Both the position numbers and the translations under genes were made by a program. Positions 42,331 through 50,479 of a DNA stretch of 64,000 nt are shown in pieces. The stretch's first letter is position 1, and the number at the start of each line of letters is the position of its first letter. The notes beneath the pieces are model-generated. The model searched no databases. It was not told the DNA's origin and was given only the letters and a program-made list of their open reading frames with translations. Origin of the DNA: Nocardia puris (GTDB lineage Bacteria; Actinomycetota; Actinomycetes; Mycobacteriales; Mycobacteriaceae); assembly GCF_003315035.1 (NCBI RefSeq), contig NZ_QNRE01000018.1, positions 36,152 through 100,151 on the forward strand. Direction: 5' to 3'.

Positions 42331-43458
42331 TTACAGCGCAACCTGATTCGCCTGCTCGCGCATGCGCCAGCGGATTCCGGACTCGATGAACGCGTCGATG
42401 TCGCCGTCGAGCACCGCGGTCGGGTTGTTGACCTCGTAGTTCGTGCGCAGGTCCTTGACCATCTGGTAGGGGTGCAGCACGTAGGAGCGCATCTGGTTGC
42501 CCCAGGAGGCGCCCTCGTTGGTCTTGAGCGCGTCCATCTGGGCGCGCTCCTCCTGGCGCTTGCGCTCGAGCAGTTTGGCCTGCAGCACCCGCATCGCCGA
42601 GATCTTGTTCTGCAGCTGCGACTTCTCGTTCTGACAGGTCACCACGATGCCGGTGGGGATGTGGGTGATGCGCACCGCGGAGTCGGTGGTGTTGACGCTC
42701 TGGCCACCCGGGCCCGAGGAGCGGTACACGTCGACGCGGATCTCGGTCTCGGGGACCTCGATGTGGTCGGTGGTCTCCACCACGGGCAGCACCTCGACCT
42801 CGGCGAACGAGGTCTGGCGGCGGCCCTGGTTGTCGAACGGGCTGATGCGCACCAGGCGGTGGGTGCCCATCTCGACCGAGAGCGTGCCGTAGGCGTAGGG
42901 CGTCTTGACCGCGAAGGTGGCGCTCTTGATGCCCGCCTCCTCGGCGTAGGAGATGTCGTAGACCTCGGTCGGATAGCCGTGCCGGTCGGCCCAGCGGATG
43001 TACATGCGCATCAGCTTCTCGGCCCAGTCGGCCGCGTCCACGCCGCCCGCGCCGGAGCGGATGTTGACCAGCGCCTCGCGCTTGTCGTACTCGCCCGAGA
43101 GCAGGGTGCGGACCTCCATGGCCTCCACGTCGGCGTGCAGGGACGCGCGCTCGGCGTCGGCCTCGGCGAGGGCGGCCTCGCGGGCCTCGCCCTCCTCGCC
43201 CTCGGCCAGTTCGTAGAGGACCGGCAGGTCGTCGAGCCGCTGGCGCAGCTCCTCGGCGCGGCGCAGTTCGCCCTGCGCGTGCGAGAGCTCGCTGGTCACC
43301 TGCTGGGCGTGCTCCTGGTCGTTCCACAGGTCGGGATCGGCCGCCTGGTGCTCGAGTTCATCGATGCGGCGGCGCAGTTCCTCGATGTCGAGGACCGACT
43401 CGACCGTCTTGAGCGTGGTGTCGAGTTCGGCGAGATCAGCGGAAACGTCAGGATGCAC
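42331..43458 (-). CDS. prfB: Peptide chain release factor 2
   Basis: A 375-residue RF2 that recognises UAA and UGA. Domain 2 has the specificity tripeptide SPF (206-208) and domain 3 the catalytic GGQ (251-253) in SSGPGGQSVNTTDSAVRITH. The helical first domain begins MHPDVSADLAELDTTLK. The GTG at 43458 with TTGGAG 5 nt upstream gives the standard actinobacterial length. The programmed +1 frameshift known from E. coli prfB is absent: the frame is continuous with no in-frame UGA near codon 26. Confidence 0.97.
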   Translation of the reverse strand: MHPDVSADLAELDTTLKTVESVLDIEELRRRIDELEHQAADPDLWNDQEHAQQVTSELSHAQGELRRAEELRQRLDDLPVLYELAEGEEGEAREAALAEADAERASLHADVEAMEVRTLLSGEYDKREALVNIRSGAGGVDAADWAEKLMRMYIRWADRHGYPTEVYDISYAEEAGIKSATFAVKTPYAYGTLSVEMGTHRLVRISPFDNQGRRQTSFAEVEVLPVVETTDHIEVPETEIRVDVYRSSGPGGQSVNTTDSAVRITHIPTGIVVTCQNEKSQLQNKISAMRVLQAKLLERKRQEERAQMDALKTNEGASWGNQMRSYVLHPYQMVKDLRTNYEVNNPTAVLDGDIDAFIESGIRWRMREQANQVAL

Positions 43459-43508
43459 GATCTCCAAGGTTACCGGTCCCGCCGTCGACCACGAAACAGC
43501 GCGCGGGC

Positions 43509-44363
43509 TCAGCCCGAGACCGCGCGCAGTCCGCCGGGCCTGCGGCCGGTCAGCGCGTCGAGCGCGGCGGCCGTGGCGGCATCGGCGGGCAGGTGGACGA
43601 CGATCTGCTGGTCGTCGTCGGCGGAGAGGTCGAGTTTCTCGTAGGCCAGGCGCAGCGGGCCCGCCTCGGGGTGCGCCAGCCGCGTGACGCCGGTGGCCGC
43701 GGGCAGGCTGGGCACGGTCTCCACCCGGCGGGTGAACTCGGCGCCCGCCACGACGGTGAGATGGTCGGCGAGCACCGCGACGGCGGGGTCGGCGCGGAAC
43801 GGGCCTTGCTTTATGGTGGCGACCCACTCGTCGGCCACGTGGTCCCAGTCCGGGTAGAGGGCGCGGGCCCTCGGGTCGGTGAAGACGTAGAGGGGGAAGC
43901 TGGCGGGGTCGTCGTCGAGCAGGCCGGTCGGACCCATCAAGCGGTGGTAGCCCTCGGTGCAGGCCAGCACTTCGCCGACCCGGTTCACGACCGCCGCGGG
44001 CGCGGGATCCAGTTGCTGCAGCACCGCGCGCACGGTGACGCGCACCTCGCGGTTCGGGGCGACTCCCCCGGTGCAGCTGAATCCGGGATCGGCGCCTTTG
44101 GTGAGCCGATACAGGTGAACGCGCTCGACGGGGGTGAGGCGGAGAGCGTCACCGAGTGCCGAAAGAACCGAAGGCGAGGGATGACGATCACGCCCCTGTT
44201 CCAACCGGGTGAGGTATTCGACGCTCACGCCGGCGAGTGTGGCGAGTTCGGAGCGACGTAATCCGGGAGTGCGGCGGCGCGGGCCCGCGGGCAGGCCGAC
44301 CAGCGCGGGCGGCACCGCTTCACGTCTGCTGCGCAGGAACAGACCCAGCTCGTTCTCGCTCAC
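43509..44363 (-). CDS. XRE-family regulator with MmyB-like ligand domain
   Basis: A 284-residue regulator. Residues about 5-75 hold the helix-turn-helix (RRTPGLRRSELATLAGVSVEYLTRLEQGRDRHPSPSVLSAL); the C-terminal part resembles the MmyB/PAS-like domain (LDPAPAAVVNRVGEVLACTEGY, FTDPRARALYPDW) which binds fatty acids in characterised members. TACGGT lies exactly 6 nt before the GTG at 44363, fixing a leaderless start. It is divergent from an FMN reductase gene 142 bp away, the most likely target; in this family regulator-target pairs with oxidoreductases are frequent. Confidence 0.9.
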   Translation of the reverse strand: MSENELGLFLRSRREAVPPALVGLPAGPRRRTPGLRRSELATLAGVSVEYLTRLEQGRDRHPSPSVLSALGDALRLTPVERVHLYRLTKGADPGFSCTGGVAPNREVRVTVRAVLQQLDPAPAAVVNRVGEVLACTEGYHRLMGPTGLLDDDPASFPLYVFTDPRARALYPDWDHVADEWVATIKQGPFRADPAVAVLADHLTVVAGAEFTRRVETVPSLPAATGVTRLAHPEAGPLRLAYEKLDLSADDDQQIVVHLPADAATAAALDALTGRRPGGLRAVSG

Positions 44364-44505
44364 CCTTCGACCGTACAAGCGGTTGCGCGCGCGAGGGTGT
44401 CCCTGCCACTACCACCCTCCACGCGGCCTCCCCGGCATGGCCGACCGGCGACAGAGTTGATCTCGGCGGCGCTCGTGCCGCCGGAGACCAGCAGGAGGGA
44501 ACACC

Positions 44506-45096
44506 ATGTCGTCATTGAAACTCGCGGTGATCATCGGCAGCGTCCGGGAGGGGCGCTTCGCGCCGACGGTCGCCGCCTGGTTCGCCGACCAGGCCGCCGC
44601 GCACGGCGGATTCGAGGTCGACGTGATCGACCTCGCCGAGGCCGATCTGCCGCTCGCGCTGCCCGCGGTGCCGCCCGCGCTGGAGCCGGACCCGCCGCGC
44701 CCGGCCGGGATGCTCGACCTCACCGCCCGGCTGGCCGCGGCCGACGCGTTCGTCGTCGTCACTCCCGACTACAACCGCAGCTACCCGGCCGCGCTGAAAT
44801 CGGCCATCGACTGGCACTTCACCCAGTGGCAGGGCAAGGCGATCGGCTTCGTCGGCTACAGCGGGGCCAGCGGCGGACTGCTCGCCATCGAGCACCTGCG
44901 CCAGGTGTTCGGCGAACTCGACGCGCACACGGTGCGAGAATACGTCGCGTTCCCGCGCTACTACCTGCTGTTCGACGACGAGGGAAAGCTGCGCGAGCCC
45001 GACGAGCCGGTGGCCGCCGCGGCGGTCATGCTGGACCGGTTGCATTGGTGGAGCACGGCGCTGGCGGCGGCGCGGGGTGCGCGCGTGGGGGTCTGA
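44506..45096 (+). CDS. NAD(P)H-dependent FMN reductase
   Basis: A 196-residue flavodoxin-like protein of the NADPH-dependent FMN reductase family: IIGSVREGRFAPTVAAWF (phosphate loop), VTPDYNRSYPAALKSAIDW (FMN ring binding) and GFVGYSGASGG. It reduces FMN or quinones in the cytoplasm. GGAGGGAACACC precedes the ATG. Regulation by the divergent MmyB-type regulator is inferred. The HisN-like gene follows 50 bp downstream with its own likely promoter. Confidence 0.9.
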   Translation: MSSLKLAVIIGSVREGRFAPTVAAWFADQAAAHGGFEVDVIDLAEADLPLALPAVPPALEPDPPRPAGMLDLTARLAAADAFVVVTPDYNRSYPAALKSAIDWHFTQWQGKAIGFVGYSGASGGLLAIEHLRQVFGELDAHTVREYVAFPRYYLLFDDEGKLREPDEPVAAAAVMLDRLHWWSTALAAARGARVGV

Positions 45097-45146
45097 GCGG
45101 ACAGCCGTCTGCCCGTCCTCGCTCACGGGCGCTAGGGTTTGCGATC

Positions 45147-45935
45147 GTGGCTGCTCACTCCTCCGATCTCGAACTCGCGCTGCGGCTGGCCGACGAGGCC
45201 GATGCGATCACCAAGGCGCGGTTCGGCGCGCTGGACCTGAAGGTGGACGCGAAGCCGGACCTCACGCCGGTGTCCGACGCCGATCTCGCCGTGGAGCGGG
45301 AGCTGCGGCGGGTGCTGGGCGCCGAACGTCCCGGTGACGCGGTGCTGGGCGAGGAGTTCGGGGGTGACGCGGAGTTCACCGGCCGCCAGTGGGTGATCGA
45401 CCCGATCGACGGCACCAAGAACTTCGTGCGCGGCGTGCCGATCTGGGCCAGCCTCATCGCCCTGCTGGAGGACGGCGTGCCGGTGGTGGGTGTGGTGAGC
45501 GCGCCTGCGCTGGCGCGGCGCTGGTGGGCGGCCACCGGTTCCGGCGCCTGGTCGAGCTTCCATCCCGGTGCGCCCCAGCCGATCTCGGTGTCGGCGGTGC
45601 CGGACCTGGGGTCGGCGAGCCTGGCGTTCTCCAGCTTGTCCGGGTGGCGCGAGCGCGGCCTGCGCGAGAACTTCCTCGCGCTCACCGACGAGGTGTGGCG
45701 GGTGCGCGGCTACGGCGACTTCTTCAGCTACTGTCTGCTCGCCGAGGGCGCCCTGGACATCGCGACCGAACCCGAAGTGTCGCTGTGGGATCTGGCCGCG
45801 CTCGACGTCCTCGTCCGCGAAGCGGGCGGCACCTTCACCTCCCTGTCCGGCGAGCCCGGCCCGCACGGTGGCGACGCCGTCGCCACCAACGGCCTGCTCC
45901 ACGACACGGTCCTCGCCCGCCTCGGCGCGGACTGA
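45147..45935 (+). CDS. hisN: Inositol-monophosphatase-fold phosphatase, histidinol-phosphatase HisN type
   Basis: A 262-residue Mg-dependent phosphatase. Seen are DLTPVSDADLAVERELR, the metal motif GEEFGG, WVIDPIDGTKNFVRG and the C-terminal WDLAALDVLVREAGG. Length and motif spacing match actinobacterial HisN, which dephosphorylates histidinol phosphate in histidine synthesis; inositol monophosphatase is the alternative. The GTG at 45147 lies 8 nt after TAGGGT, consistent with a nearly leaderless transcript. The wider open frame upstream has no protein character. Confidence 0.88.
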   Translation: MAAHSSDLELALRLADEADAITKARFGALDLKVDAKPDLTPVSDADLAVERELRRVLGAERPGDAVLGEEFGGDAEFTGRQWVIDPIDGTKNFVRGVPIWASLIALLEDGVPVVGVVSAPALARRWWAATGSGAWSSFHPGAPQPISVSAVPDLGSASLAFSSLSGWRERGLRENFLALTDEVWRVRGYGDFFSYCLLAEGALDIATEPEVSLWDLAALDVLVREAGGTFTSLSGEPGPHGGDAVATNGLLHDTVLARLGAD

Positions 45936-46218
45936 CGGGCGGCCGACCGGGGGCCAACCGCGCCCAGGCAGCCACAAACTCCGCGAACCGTGATCCGATC
46001 TCGCGCATCCCACTGCTGCCCGGCCACGCAGTGACACGTCCTCCGGGTACGGGTGCCACCCGCGCCGCAGTGCAATTCACCACGCGCCCGAACCCGGACC
46101 CGACTCCGGATGCCGACTCGGCCGCGGTCGCGCCCGAGCTCGCACACTCCAGGCGAATTCGGCGGCATGGCCGAGGCGTACACGGCAGACTACGCCGCCA
46201 CCCGCCCGGGCCGAGCCT

Positions 46219-47181
46219 CTACCGGCGCCGTTCGTCGGCCGGGGTCAGATCGATGCCCGCCGGTGGGGTCAGGCGGCGCAAGGTGCCGTCCATGCTGGTG
46301 ACGTACAGCGCCCACCCCGTGCCGTCGCGGTCGATGCGGACCGAGGTTGCGCCGTCGGGCGGGTTGCGGGTGGGACCGGGTTTGATCAGGCCGGAGATGA
46401 TCGCGCAGGCCGCGCCCGTGGCCGTGTCCACCTGGAACACCGCGCCGTGCAGGTGGTCGGCGACGAAGAGGGTGCCGTCGCTGGTCGCCTCCATGTCGTC
46501 GAACATGCCCAGCGTGCGTGGGGCGCCGGCGATGACGGTGTGCTCGCCCGGGGCGTCGAGCGGGATGCGGTAGATCCGCATGGTGAGGTCGTCGGCGAAG
46601 ATCGATCGGCCGTCGGGGGCGAGGGCGATGCCGTTGCTGAGCGGCAGCGCCGACCACGTCTCGGTGTACTCGCCGGTCGACGGGCGATAGCGGGAGATGC
46701 CGGTGGGCGTCCCGCGCACGCCGATGGTGGTGAACAGCAGGTCGCCGTCGGGGAGCAGCAGGAGCCCGTTCGGACCGTTGAGCCCGGTCAGCAGCACCTC
46801 CACCGCACCGGTATCGATGTCGTAGCGCTGGAGCGTGCCCGGCGCCTCGGCCAAGCCGTCACCGGTGAGAAAGTACACCGATCGTCCCGAAACACGCACG
46901 CCCGCAGGGTGATCGAGCCCTGTGACCGGCTTGTGGAACTGTCCGTCGGCGTCCACGTGGGCCAGGTAGCCGTCGAGGAGGCCCGTGACATAGAAGCCGC
47001 CCGCGCCGTCGCTGTCGAGGTTCTCCAGGTTGCCGACGCCCTCGACCACCGTCTCCGAGGTCCACCCGTCCGAGCACGTCGCGGGCTCGAAAACCGCACC
47101 CGCCGTGGGCGTTCCGCACAGCACGGCCGTCGCCGCGACCACGGCGACGCCGAACCGCTTGCTCCCCATCCCTTTACGCAT
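46219..47181 (-). CDS. Exported SMP-30/gluconolactonase-like protein
   Basis: A 320-residue protein with a signal peptide (about 1-30, cleavage near AGA-VFEPA) and a six-bladed beta-propeller: repeats such as NLENLDSDGAGGFYVTGLLDG, GLNGPNGLLLLPDGDLLFT, LPLSNGIALAPDGRSIFADD and FDDMEATSDGTLFVAD. These resemble the SMP-30/gluconolactonase and strictosidine-synthase-like group that hydrolyse lactones with a bound metal ion. Starts at 47181, 47169 or a GTG upstream are all possible. Unlinked to known pathway genes. Confidence 0.82.
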   Translation of the reverse strand: MRKGMGSKRFGVAVVAATAVLCGTPTAGAVFEPATCSDGWTSETVVEGVGNLENLDSDGAGGFYVTGLLDGYLAHVDADGQFHKPVTGLDHPAGVRVSGRSVYFLTGDGLAEAPGTLQRYDIDTGAVEVLLTGLNGPNGLLLLPDGDLLFTTIGVRGTPTGISRYRPSTGEYTETWSALPLSNGIALAPDGRSIFADDLTMRIYRIPLDAPGEHTVIAGAPRTLGMFDDMEATSDGTLFVADHLHGAVFQVDTATGAACAIISGLIKPGPTRNPPDGATSVRIDRDGTGWALYVTSMDGTLRRLTPPAGIDLTPADERRR

Positions 47182-47424
47182 ACGCACAAAGCTAACAGCG
47201 CCGGGCCGGGTCCCGGAGTCGGCCGGGAGGTATCCGGGACTCGGAGCGCTGCGCGGCAAGACGGAGTAGACGCCGATACCGGATTTCGCCGACAGCGCGG
47301 CCGATGGCGATCGAGTCCGGGCGGTATCGGAGTGACGGGCGCGCTCTCCTGTGCGACCGCGTCACGAAGGAGGTCATCGAGACGGCCCGCGATACCGCGC
47401 GCCAACACGCCGGAGGGGCACCGC

Positions 47425-47801
47425 CTACGCCTGTACCACCTGCCCAGCGAGGTAGTCGCGGATCGCGTCGCGCTGCGCGCCGAGCCGGTCCCGCTGCGCG
47501 ACCAGCTCCGCGATCCGCTCCTCGGTCTCGGCGTGGCGCCGCTCCACCAGCGCTAGCGCCTCCTCGCAGGAGACACCCACCGCCCGGGATCGAGCGGGCA
47601 CGGCATCAGCCCGCGGATGTCGTCGGTCGACCGTCCCGCGGCGAGCAGTTCGCGGATGCGCGAGACGAGGTCGACCGCGCCGGGATCATAGGTGCGATAA
47701 CCCTTCCCGTCGCGGCCCGGCCGCAACAGTCCCTGCTCCTCGTAATAGCGCAGCAGGCGCGCGGGCACCCCGCTGGCGCGCGACAACTCCCCGATCAGCA
47801 T
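47425..47801 (-). pseudogene. MerR-family regulator gene broken by a frameshift
   Basis: From ATG 47801 (GGAG 4 nt upstream) the frame codes MLIGELSRASGVPARLLRYYEEQGLL and a complete MerR helix-turn-helix up to LMPCPLDPG, then runs into PARRR and a stop at 47553. In another frame the DNA goes on with GVSCEEALALVERRHAE and a helical C-terminus ending QVVQA at 47425, the normal MerR dimer helix. A single-base indel near 47580-47592, in a G-rich run, explains both. Either a true mutation or a sequencing error; the DNA-binding half could still be made. Confidence 0.75.
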
Positions 47802-47954
47802 ATGACTCCGATCACACATCGTTGGCCTTCACCTCCAGGCGTAGGGCCATGCCAAGGCGACCACTGACCGCCCCTATGGCGTTCGGCACAATATGCCGAG
47901 CAATACGCCGAAGGCGTTGGCTTTCACACCCATGTCAAGCCCTAACTTCGGCCC

Positions 47955-48172
47955 ATGGCAGAGATACCCTTGCGCACCTCGGTGACCGGCTCCGGTCCCG
48001 GCATCGTCCTGGCCCACGGGGCGGGCGGCACCATCGACACCAACGCGCGCTGGCCGCCGCGATCCCCGGTGCGGAGTACACCGAGATCGAGGCGGGACAC
48101 GTCCTCGTGGCCGAGCAGCCGGACCGATGGCACGAGACGGTGCTGGACTTCCTGGCCCGCCACGGGCTGTAG
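47955..48172 (+). pseudogene. Alpha/beta hydrolase gene with large internal deletion
   Basis: The N-terminal frame codes MAEIPLRTSVTGSGPGIVLAHGAGGTID, a typical hydrolase start with the oxyanion HGAGG. A different frame codes the matching C-terminus, HQRALAAAIPGAEYTEIEAGHVLVAEQP...LDFLARHGL, with the catalytic His region. The junction lies near 48040. Compared with a normal 250-270-residue enzyme about 170-190 codons including the nucleophile Ser are gone and the frames do not match, so no active enzyme can be produced. It is divergent from the broken merR gene. Confidence 0.75.
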
Positions 48173-48266
48173 GGCCTTGGCCGACCTGCTGTCCTCGATC
48201 GGCGTGCAAGTCTTCGGCCGCGATGCCTACGAGGGCGTGACTGCACCGGAGTCACAGTCGGCTCTT

Positions 48267-48353
48267 CCGTGGTTCGGATCACCCCTGGCCGCGTTGTCGT
48301 CGTCGCCGAGACAACCCCGGCTCCCCCGCCTTGCCAGACGATCCGAACCACGG
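48267..48353. repeat. 14-bp perfect inverted repeat with 59-bp spacer
   Basis: CCGTGGTTCGGATC (48267-48280) and its exact complement (48340-48353) flank C/G-rich sequence between the decayed hydrolase and the GT39-type gene. It may be a terminator-like structure or the trace of an inserted element; nothing coding lies inside. Confidence 0.4.
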
Positions 48354-48381
48354 CTGCTCCGGCCGGACTCCGAGACAGCCC

Positions 48382-49815
48382 CTACCCGAGCCGGCGGACC
48401 TCCGGCCAGAGCTGCGACCACGGCGCGCGGGTGCCGCGGCAGACGAACAGCGGCGCGCCCTGTTCGTCGTTGTCGATGCCGAGCCCGTTGTCGAGGTGAC
48501 CGGCCGGTTCGATACTCGCGCACAATGATTCGAGCCGGTCGCGGTCGATCCCGACGGTGATCAGCTCGGCGGTGTCGGGCGGCGGCCCCCACCACCAGTA
48601 CGAGTTGTGCCCGGAGTGCGGTGTCGGCAGATCGTATGGCGCACCGTATCTTTCGATCGCACCCGCTTCCCCGTAGTTGTCGGTGAGCACGGCGACATCG
48701 GGGCCGAGTCCCGCACGCACCGCGCCGATCTGACGCACGAATTCGGGCCATCCGACGGTCTCCCCGGCGTCGTAATTGACCGCGAGCACCGGTGTCTCGG
48801 GCAGCGATTCGACCGGGAACACCGGAAGGAACAGCAGCGCCGAACCGACCGCGTTCACCGCGACCACGGCACCCACTCCCGCCCACCGAATCCGATGCCC
48901 GTCGAGCACCCGCGCGAGCCCGACCGCACCGGCCGCCAACAGAATCGGATACATCCCGCCCAGGTAGTAGGCCTTGCCCCCGGCGAACAGGAACACCACG
49001 AGCAGCACGACATAGGTCACGACGAAAGCGCGATAGCGCACTCCCCGCCACAACCACCACAGCCCATAGATCCACAGGGGTACCAGCAACGGACCCATCA
49101 GCCCGAATTGCAGCAGCACAAACATCACCGGGGAGTCCGAGGTCCCCGACGAGCCGCCCGCGATTGCGCGGCTCAACTCCCACTGCGGCCAACCATTGCG
49201 CGCCTGCCACACCAGATACGGCAGCCAAAGCAACCCAGCCACCCCGACGGCGACCGGAAAATACTTGCTCGCGAACACCTTTCGCGGTCCCACCACGGCC
49301 AACGACACCGCCAGCACCCCTACCGGCGCGACCAGCAGAAACTTGTTCAACAGGCCGATCCCCACCACCGCACCGATCGCCGGCCATAGATATCCCGGCG
49401 TCGCCCCCTCGCGCAGCAACCGCAACACCAACACCGTCAGCACCGACCACACCGCGAGTTCGAACCCCGCCGTGCTCAACATATGCCCGACGCCCTGCAC
49501 CATCGCGGCACTCGCCACCGCACCGGCCGCCAGCGCCTGCGCGCCTCGCCCGCCGCCGAGTTCGCGCGCCATCAACCCCGCGCAGATCACCACGACGACC
49601 GCCGCCAGCACCGCGGGCATCCGCAGCAACACCAGCGAATCGGCATCGATCGCCGACATCGCCCGCGCCACCGCCGGGGTCAGCGGCGGCTGATCGGCGT
49701 ATCCCCAGGACAGGTGACGGCCCGCCGCGAGGAAATACAGCTCGTCCCGGTGGTAGCCGTACCTATTGGAGAAGGCGACCAGAACGACGGCGAGCACCCC
49801 CGCGACCCAATACAT
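48382..49815 (-). CDS. GT39/ArnT-type membrane glycosyltransferase
   Basis: A 477-residue membrane protein with about 10 helices of the PMT_2 (GT-C) superfamily. The N-terminal loop has the catalytic-type acidic pair in NRYGYHRDELYFLAAGRHLSWGYADQPPLTP, a pattern of polyprenyl-phosphate-sugar-dependent transferases, and the C-terminal extracytoplasmic domain contains AVNYDAGETVGWPEFVRQI and LTDNYGEAGAIERYG. It probably transfers a sugar to a cell-envelope lipid or protein. The start ATG at 49815 (MYWVAGVLAVV) is chosen over the upstream 49839 because the helix begins there. Acceptor unknown. Confidence 0.85.
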   Translation of the reverse strand: MYWVAGVLAVVLVAFSNRYGYHRDELYFLAAGRHLSWGYADQPPLTPAVARAMSAIDADSLVLLRMPAVLAAVVVVICAGLMARELGGGRGAQALAAGAVASAAMVQGVGHMLSTAGFELAVWSVLTVLVLRLLREGATPGYLWPAIGAVVGIGLLNKFLLVAPVGVLAVSLAVVGPRKVFASKYFPVAVGVAGLLWLPYLVWQARNGWPQWELSRAIAGGSSGTSDSPVMFVLLQFGLMGPLLVPLWIYGLWWLWRGVRYRAFVVTYVVLLVVFLFAGGKAYYLGGMYPILLAAGAVGLARVLDGHRIRWAGVGAVVAVNAVGSALLFLPVFPVESLPETPVLAVNYDAGETVGWPEFVRQIGAVRAGLGPDVAVLTDNYGEAGAIERYGAPYDLPTPHSGHNSYWWWGPPPDTAELITVGIDRDRLESLCASIEPAGHLDNGLGIDNDEQGAPLFVCRGTRAPWSQLWPEVRRLG

Positions 49816-49902
49816 GCCGTCACCATCGCATACGGCCACTCACCCTGCTGGATGCTTCGCCCCGGGGGTGGGGGCGCGCGTCACGCGCACGCCCCCAGTC
49901 GG

Positions 49903-50184
49903 TCAGCGTCCCGAACCGGTGCCCGAGCCCGAGGCCGAACCGGAACCGCCGGAGCCGGAGGACGACCCCGAGGGGAACCCGAACTCACCGGAACCGAGGT
50001 CGATGCCGAAGCCGCCCTCACCCGACCCGAAGTCGAGCACCGGTGCGCCCGAACCGAAGTCGAGCACCGGACCGCCGGGATCCACGTCGACGGGTATCAA
50101 CGGCAAACCGGGCGCCGCGGCGGCGGGCGCGGCCCCCAGCCCCACCACCGCCGCGATTCCCGCCATACAAACAAGGCGTTTCAT
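49903..50184 (-). CDS. Small secreted Gly/Ser-rich protein
   Basis: A 93-residue exported protein: signal peptide MKRLVCMAGIAAVVGLGAAPAAAA, then a mature part with two copies of PVLDFGSG, further DLGSGEFGF motifs and a Ser-Gly tail of about 25 residues. Low-complexity secreted proteins of this type are common in Nocardia and their function is not known. GGAGG lies 8 nt before the ATG at 50184. The DNA upstream has TTGCCA and TACTTC with 16-bp spacing near 50245-50275, a possible promoter. Confidence 0.65.
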   Translation of the reverse strand: MKRLVCMAGIAAVVGLGAAPAAAAPGLPLIPVDVDPGGPVLDFGSGAPVLDFGSGEGGFGIDLGSGEFGFPSGSSSGSGGSGSASGSGTGSGR

Positions 50185-50479
50185 GAACAAGACCTCCATC
50201 CAGGGGGCAGACAACGTGCCGACACGGTAGCGAACCCCGACACTTTGTGAAGTAGATTCGTTTCACTATTTGGCAATCGTGACTCTTCACCAGAAAAACG
50301 GCCCGCGACCGGGGTTGCGCAACGAAAATCCCACCCATCCGGCCCGCGCGGCAGTCAAGCGGCAGCATCGAGACCGTAGACCCCTCGACTGTCTTCTTAC
50401 TCTGGAGTAAGATAGCCTTACTCAGGAGTAAGATAGCTGGGGCCAGACCTCACCCACCCACCCGAGAAAACAGGTGATG
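50185..50479. other. Divergent intergenic region with operator sites
   Basis: This 295-base gap separates the small secreted protein gene (minus) from the acyl-CoA dehydrogenase operon (plus). It is A+T-rich around 50220-50300, including GTGAA and TTCAC arms 10 bp apart near 50238-50257, and has two strong palindromes at 50396-50432. No gene seen. Confidence 0.45.
50396..50432. promoter_or_regulatory. Two tandem palindromic operators before the acyl-CoA dehydrogenase operon
   Basis: CTTACTC-TG-GAGTAAG (50396-50411) and CTTACTC-AG-GAGTAAG (50417-50432) are perfect 7-bp-arm palindromes, 21 bp apart from centre to centre, exactly two helical turns. ATAG follows each. Position 48-84 bp before the start codon suits repression or cooperative binding by a dimer of dimers, as for TetR proteins controlling fatty-acid genes. 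The regulator is not in this window. Confidence 0.75.

Noticed and set aside
42331..43458. Programmed frameshift in prfB
   Set aside because: The reading frame is continuous with no in-frame UGA in the early codons, so the regulatory frameshift known from other bacteria is absent.
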